Below, piece after piece: positions 60,511-64,000 of a stretch of DNA of 64,000 nucleotides. This DNA is from Rhinopithecimicrobium faecis (GTDB lineage: Bacteria > Bacteroidota > Bacteroidia > Sphingobacteriales > Sphingobacteriaceae): NCBI GenBank assembly GCA_017942165.1, contig JAGKSB010000007.1, forward strand, positions 62,001 to 126,000, read 5' to 3'. Within the stretch, counting starts at the first letter, position 1, and each line of letters begins with the position of its first letter. The translations under genes were made by a program, and so were the position numbers. The notes below the pieces were generated by a model. The model searched no databases and was not told the origin of the DNA. It saw nothing but the letters and a program-made list of their open reading frames with translations.

Positions 60511-61803
60511 ATGACTACAAAACATTTAAACCACATTGCAACCTTAGGCTTTGCCCTATTCGCCATGTTCTTTGGAGCAGGCAATCTACTACTTCCTCCA
60601 TTTATTGGTCTTCAAGTAGCCGACAGCTGGTCCTGGACAACGATAGGTTTTATGATTACAGCCATTTTCTTACCCTTTTTAGGGATCCTATCTATTGTGC
60701 GCTCGGGGGATAACTTTGATGCCCTTGGGGATCGCATTAACCCCAAGCTAAGTTTAGTCTTAGGCATAATTATTATGCTTGGCATAGGCCCTTTAATTGC
60801 TATACCACGTACTGCGGCGACGACATTTGAAGTAGGGGTACTTCCCCTTTTTCCGGGAACTTCACCGATTATATCTACGCTGGTATTTTTCGCCATTACT
60901 GCTGGCTTATCGCTATCATCAAGCAAAGTTGTCGATGTTATCGGAAACTACCTAACGCCGCTTTTAATCATTCTATTGTTCTCCCTTATTATTGTAGGGA
61001 TTGTAAATCCCATCAATACAGATATGGTCCATACTTTCACGGAGTCTGATGCTTTTGTACTGGGATTTATTGAAGGGTATCAGACCCTCGATGTATTGGC
61101 CTCCGTCATATTTGCGGGCATAATTATTTCTGCAGCTAATGAAAAAGGGTATACAAGTAAAGCTGAGCGCAGTAAGATTGTCATCGCTTCCGGAATATTA
61201 GCGGCGCTATGTTTGTTATTTATCTACGGAGGACTGGTGTATTTAGGCGCTACATCGGGCTATGAAATTTCTACAGATGTGAAGCGTGCCACACTGCTAT
61301 TGCATTTATCAAATACCCTGCTGGGGAGCTATGGTTCTATTGCGATAGCTGTCGCTATTGCGCTCGCATGTTTGACCACATCCATTGCTTTAACATGTGC
61401 TGTAGGCACATTTTTTGAGAAATTAACAAAGGGTAAATTAGGCTACAAGACGCTTGTAATCTTATGTTCTGTGATCTCCGCGGTGCTCTCAATCACGGGG
61501 GTGGAAGATATTATTCGGTATGCCGCACCTTTCTTAGGATTTATATACCCTATCGTTATTACACTGGTACTTTATATTATTATTTTCGGGAAAATAGTGC
61601 CGCGCAAACGACCCTTTATTGGTGCTATTTTTGGAACGACTATTATTTCCTTCTTTGGCTTATTAACGAGCTTTAACGTCGGAATTCCACTAATCAATCA
61701 GTGGATTGAAAAACTCCCATTCTACAGTTATGACATAGCATGGCTCGTACCTTCCATCATTGGATTTATTGTCTTCCTGCTCATAGACAAGACTAAAAAA
61801 TAA
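60511..61803 (+). CDS. brnQ: branched-chain amino acid transport system II carrier protein
   Basis: This 430-residue permease has about twelve transmembrane helices and the BrnQ features AMFFGAGNLLLPPFIG in helix 1 and the PRTAATTFEVG motif in the region after helix 2. It brings leucine, isoleucine and valine in with sodium or protons. The 10-bp gap after folP suggests one transcript, although the pathways are unrelated. Its stop abuts a long bidirectional terminator. Confidence 0.93.
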   Translation: MTTKHLNHIATLGFALFAMFFGAGNLLLPPFIGLQVADSWSWTTIGFMITAIFLPFLGILSIVRSGDNFDALGDRINPKLSLVLGIIIMLGIGPLIAIPRTAATTFEVGVLPLFPGTSPIISTLVFFAITAGLSLSSSKVVDVIGNYLTPLLIILLFSLIIVGIVNPINTDMVHTFTESDAFVLGFIEGYQTLDVLASVIFAGIIISAANEKGYTSKAERSKIVIASGILAALCLLFIYGGLVYLGATSGYEISTDVKRATLLLHLSNTLLGSYGSIAIAVAIALACLTTSIALTCAVGTFFEKLTKGKLGYKTLVILCSVISAVLSITGVEDIIRYAAPFLGFIYPIVITLVLYIIIFGKIVPRKRPFIGAIFGTTIISFFGLLTSFNVGIPLINQWIEKLPFYSYDIAWLVPSIIGFIVFLLIDKTKK

Positions 61804-61863
61804 AAAAAGGCGCCAGTCCAACGTGTCCAACTTTTTGGGACATGTTGGACTGGCGCCTTTTTA
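61803..61863. terminator. 20-bp-stem bidirectional terminator between brnQ and the acyltransferase gene
   Basis: GGCGCCAGTCCAAC (61809-61822) pairs exactly with GTTGGACTGGCGCC (61844-61857), and the stem goes on inward through TGTCC/GGACA. A and T runs flank both sides. Confidence 0.92.
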
Positions 61864-62472
61864 TTACCTATTATTCTGCGTATAAGGCTGTGCTGGACTC
61901 CCCTTTGCACAGGCATAATCAGGGATATCATCTAGCAGGATGGATCCCGCTTCAATCGTTACGTATTGACCAATAGTTACACCATTCGCAATGGAAACAT
62001 TGTCTCCAACTTCTGTCCCTTTACCAATTAAAACACCCGTACCTACAGTCGTATTGGCACCGATATTTACAAAATCTTCGACAATAGTATTGGAGGCTAT
62101 CACGGCATTATTAGCGATAAGCACATGCTTTCCGATTTGAACATCCGGATTTATTGCGGCACCAGGAAAGACAATTGTTCCATCTTCAATTTCCGCACGT
62201 CGCGATACATGTGCCCGATGGTGCACTAACGTATCATAGAATTTGTCGCCATTATCCACGACTGTACGTTCACGCAATCCAGCATTCTGCACCGCTACAA
62301 AAAAGGTATCTCCATTGTATTCGCCAGCCTCATAGCCTAACTTCACAGGGATATTAAACACCTCCTCGAGCAGTAAGCTCTTATCAATTAAACCACCTAT
62401 TGTGAAACCGAGATCTTCGGCAATTTCTATGGCCATCTTAGCGTGGGCCGTAGCTCCGTATATATATAACAT
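61864..62472 (-). CDS. NeuD/PglD-like sugar O- or N-acyltransferase
   Basis: This 202-residue protein has an N-terminal Rossmann-like domain (MLYIYGATAHAKMAIEIAED) and a left-handed hexapeptide beta-helix (about 95-185), ending GSPAQPY. In PglD the catalytic base lies in a V/I-x-H-E/D-C segment; here the same place reads VIASNTIVEDF, with no histidine, and the second conserved histidine is also replaced (FVNIGAN). Catalysis by the usual mechanism is therefore doubtful. It is followed by nothing on its strand except the shared terminator; rarA is 17 bp upstream. Confidence 0.83.
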   Translation of the reverse strand: MLYIYGATAHAKMAIEIAEDLGFTIGGLIDKSLLLEEVFNIPVKLGYEAGEYNGDTFFVAVQNAGLRERTVVDNGDKFYDTLVHHRAHVSRRAEIEDGTIVFPGAAINPDVQIGKHVLIANNAVIASNTIVEDFVNIGANTTVGTGVLIGKGTEVGDNVSIANGVTIGQYVTIEAGSILLDDIPDYACAKGSPAQPYTQNNR

Positions 62473-62489
62473 GTTAGTGTTTATTTTTA

Positions 62490-63770
62490 TTAATATCCGT
62501 ATTTCTTACGCCATTTAGCACGTAGGCCTTGTCTTAGTTTATCTTCCGTAGGATTTTCCCCCGGATTGTACAACTTGATGCCTACAAGTAGTTCTGGCAT
62601 AAACTCTTGCTCTATAAAATTACCTGGATAGGCATGTGCATACTTATATTCAGCGCCATAGTTTAACTCTTTCATTAATTTGGTGGGCGCATTACGCAGG
62701 TGTAAGGGCACCGATAGATCGCCCGTTTTCTTGACTAACGATTGCGCCTGATTAATGGCTTCATAGGAGGCATTGGACTTAGCACTCGCGGCCAAATAAG
62801 TGACCGTCTGAGAAAGAATAATGCGTGACTCTGGCCATCCAATAACATTCACTGCCTGAAAGCAGGTATGCGCTAAGAGAAGCGCATTAGGATTGGCATT
62901 ACCAATATCTTCGGATGCGAGAATTAATAAGCGACGCGCAATAAAAGAGGGGTCTTCCCCACCTGCAATCATGCGAGCCAACCAATAGACTGCGGCATTG
63001 GGGTCTGAGCCACGAATAGACTTTATAAAAGCTGAAATAATATCATAATGCTGCTCACCAGTCTTATCGTAGATCGCCATATTTTGCTGCACCTGCTTTA
63101 AGACAAAGTCATTTGTAATGGGTAGATGTTGTATTAAGGACGCATTGACCACTAAATCTAGCACATTAAGAAGCTTGCGAGCATCGCCCCCAGAGAGTCT
63201 TAGTAAAGCTTCATATTCCGCGATCTCTAAGCGATGGGTGCGCAGGATTTCATCCTCATGCAAAGCTTTCTGCAGCAGGCTTATTAGCTCATCAGCTGTC
63301 AAGTGCTCCAAGACATAAACCTGACAACGTGACAATAGTGCTGAAATCACCTCGAAGGAAGGATTTTCCGTCGTCGCTCCAATAAGTGTAAATAGGCCAC
63401 GCTCCACAGCTCCCAATAGAGAATCCTGCTGGGATTTTGAAAACCGATGAATCTCATCGATAAATAGAATAGGCTGCTCTTGCTGAAAGTTAATCAGCCG
63501 CTCAGCTTTTTCAATTACCTCACGAATATCCTTTACCCCAGACTGTATCGCTGATAAACTGAAAAAGGGACGATCAAGCTCCTTAGCCATCAGAAAAGCT
63601 AAAGACGTCTTCCCCACTCCCGGAGGGCCCCAAAGAATCATTGAAGGGATATTCTGCTGTTTTATCGCATGATAGAGGACGGCATCGGGCCCCATAAGGT
63701 GCTGTTGTCCCACATAATCCGCTAAGGTATTGGGGCGCATACGCTCTGCTAAAGGAATTCTACTTGCCAT
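62490..63770 (-). CDS. rarA: replication-associated recombination protein RarA (MgsA)
   Basis: I use the ATG at 63770 ([22 protein letters not shown]); the frame opens 51 bp earlier. The 426-residue clamp-loader-like AAA+ ATPase acts at stalled replication forks. Motifs are Walker [10 protein letters not shown], Walker [15 protein letters not shown], sensor 1 [10 protein letters not shown] and the RarA C-terminal domain with [15 protein letters not shown] and EDIGNANP. It precedes the acyltransferase gene by 17 bp. Confidence 0.95.
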   Translation of the reverse strand: MASRIPLAERMRPNTLADYVGQQHLMGPDAVLYHAIKQQNIPSMILWGPPGVGKTSLAFLMAKELDRPFFSLSAIQSGVKDIREVIEKAERLINFQQEQPILFIDEIHRFSKSQQDSLLGAVERGLFTLIGATTENPSFEVISALLSRCQVYVLEHLTADELISLLQKALHEDEILRTHRLEIAEYEALLRLSGGDARKLLNVLDLVVNASLIQHLPITNDFVLKQVQQNMAIYDKTGEQHYDIISAFIKSIRGSDPNAAVYWLARMIAGGEDPSFIARRLLILASEDIGNANPNALLLAHTCFQAVNVIGWPESRIILSQTVTYLAASAKSNASYEAINQAQSLVKKTGDLSVPLHLRNAPTKLMKELNYGAEYKYAHAYPGNFIEQEFMPELLVGIKLYNPGENPTEDKLRQGLRAKWRKKYGY

Positions 63771-63857
63771 AACACAAAAATAACGCATTTTATAAGCTGC
63801 AGCAACATTTGAATGTAACATTCGTTTATGACAGTAAGACCTTTAAGAGCGAATTAA

Positions 63858-63865
63858 TACCTTTG
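63858..63865 (+). promoter_or_regulatory. putative -7 element of the last gene
   Basis: TACCTTTG lies 11 bp upstream of the ATG at 63877. Confidence 0.4.
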
Positions 63866-63876
63866 AGAAAATTAGT

Positions 63877-64000
63877 ATGTTTATGACCAAATCTGCGCTG
63901 CTTTTAATAAGTATTATGGGGTTGCTATCCCCACTTTGTAAGGCCCAAAGTAACGCTATAGCAAGCGATCCTTCTGGCGCCATCACAAAATTTAATCCTG
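63877..64000 (+). CDS. secreted protein, 5' part only
   Basis: Only the first 41 codons are in the window. They encode a typical signal peptide (MTKSALLLISIMGLLSPLCK, from the second possible ATG at 63883) with a likely cleavage after KAQ. The mature start, SNAIASDPSGAITKFNP, shows no family signature. The gene is divergent from rarA and has a putative -7 element just upstream. Confidence 0.65.
   Translation, partial: MFMTKSALLLISIMGLLSPLCKAQSNAIASDPSGAITKFNP

Overview
The window is chromosomal DNA of a Bacteroidota member, most likely family Sphingobacteriaceae; the genus cannot be fixed from the sequence alone. The evidence is a fused LpxC-FabZ, a SusC/SusD pair, the type IX secretion regulator PorX, Bacteroidota-restricted families (DUF4293, DUF4407, DUF4920, DUF4369-TlpA), and promoters with the -7 element TAnnTTTG. 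There are about 59 protein genes and one tRNA-Gly. I see no transposase, integrase, phage gene or CRISPR array.

Layout. 1-5.7 kb: end of a ComM/YifB ATPase, a rhomboid protease, a LUD protein, ftsH, rsfS and divergent birA. 5.7-12.9 kb: split DsbD thiol-redox genes, pfkA, a TlpA-like reductase and a lemA/TPM-domain operon. 13-18.5 kb: an FAD dehydrogenase, tRNA-Gly and sufBCD without sufS. 18.5-31.9 kb: an Lrp regulator with an unknown partner, ung, truA, an ABC exporter, an M3 peptidase lipoprotein, a DUF4407 protein, and a degenerate arginase-fold protein coupled to rmuC. 32-34.4 kb: an SDR enzyme and a phosphoserine phosphatase fused to SerA-derived domains. 34.5-41 kb: folate ligase, efp, an ABC ATPase and lipid A genes lpxA, lpxC-fabZ, lpxD with an HD phosphohydrolase. 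41.2-49.9 kb: porX, tsaE, an ABC ATPase, an esterase, an alanine-dehydrogenase-like protein, a CapD/FlaA1-type dehydratase, a TPR protein and ribH. 50-56.8 kb: YtxJ, then a four-gene minus-strand operon susC-susD-isoaspartyl peptidase-cyanophycinase. 57-64 kb: S4 RNA-binding protein, dapD, Sua5/TsaC-type synthase, DUF4920 protein, folP, brnQ, a NeuD/PglD-like acyltransferase, rarA and the start of a secreted protein.

The strongest candidate for an undescribed system is the 50.4-56.8 kb operon. An outer-membrane SusC/D importer is joined, with gaps of 1-10 bp, to two exported enzymes that together would turn cyanophycin (multi-arginyl-polyaspartate) into aspartate and arginine. This looks like a utilisation locus for a polypeptide rather than a glycan.

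A second, unexpected pattern is a set of short direct duplications (units of 17-22 bp, each of different sequence) at gene ends, several of them copying the stop codon (rsfS, the TlpA-like gene, ribH, ytxJ, the Sua5 gene), plus a related 19-bp period in one promoter and a spaced 18-bp pair in another. Also notable are -7 promoter elements only 4-5 nt before start codons (pfkA, truA, tsaE, ribH, hslR), TGAC-N4-GTCA dyads upstream of porX and between sufB and lrp, and several enzymes that lack expected catalytic residues.
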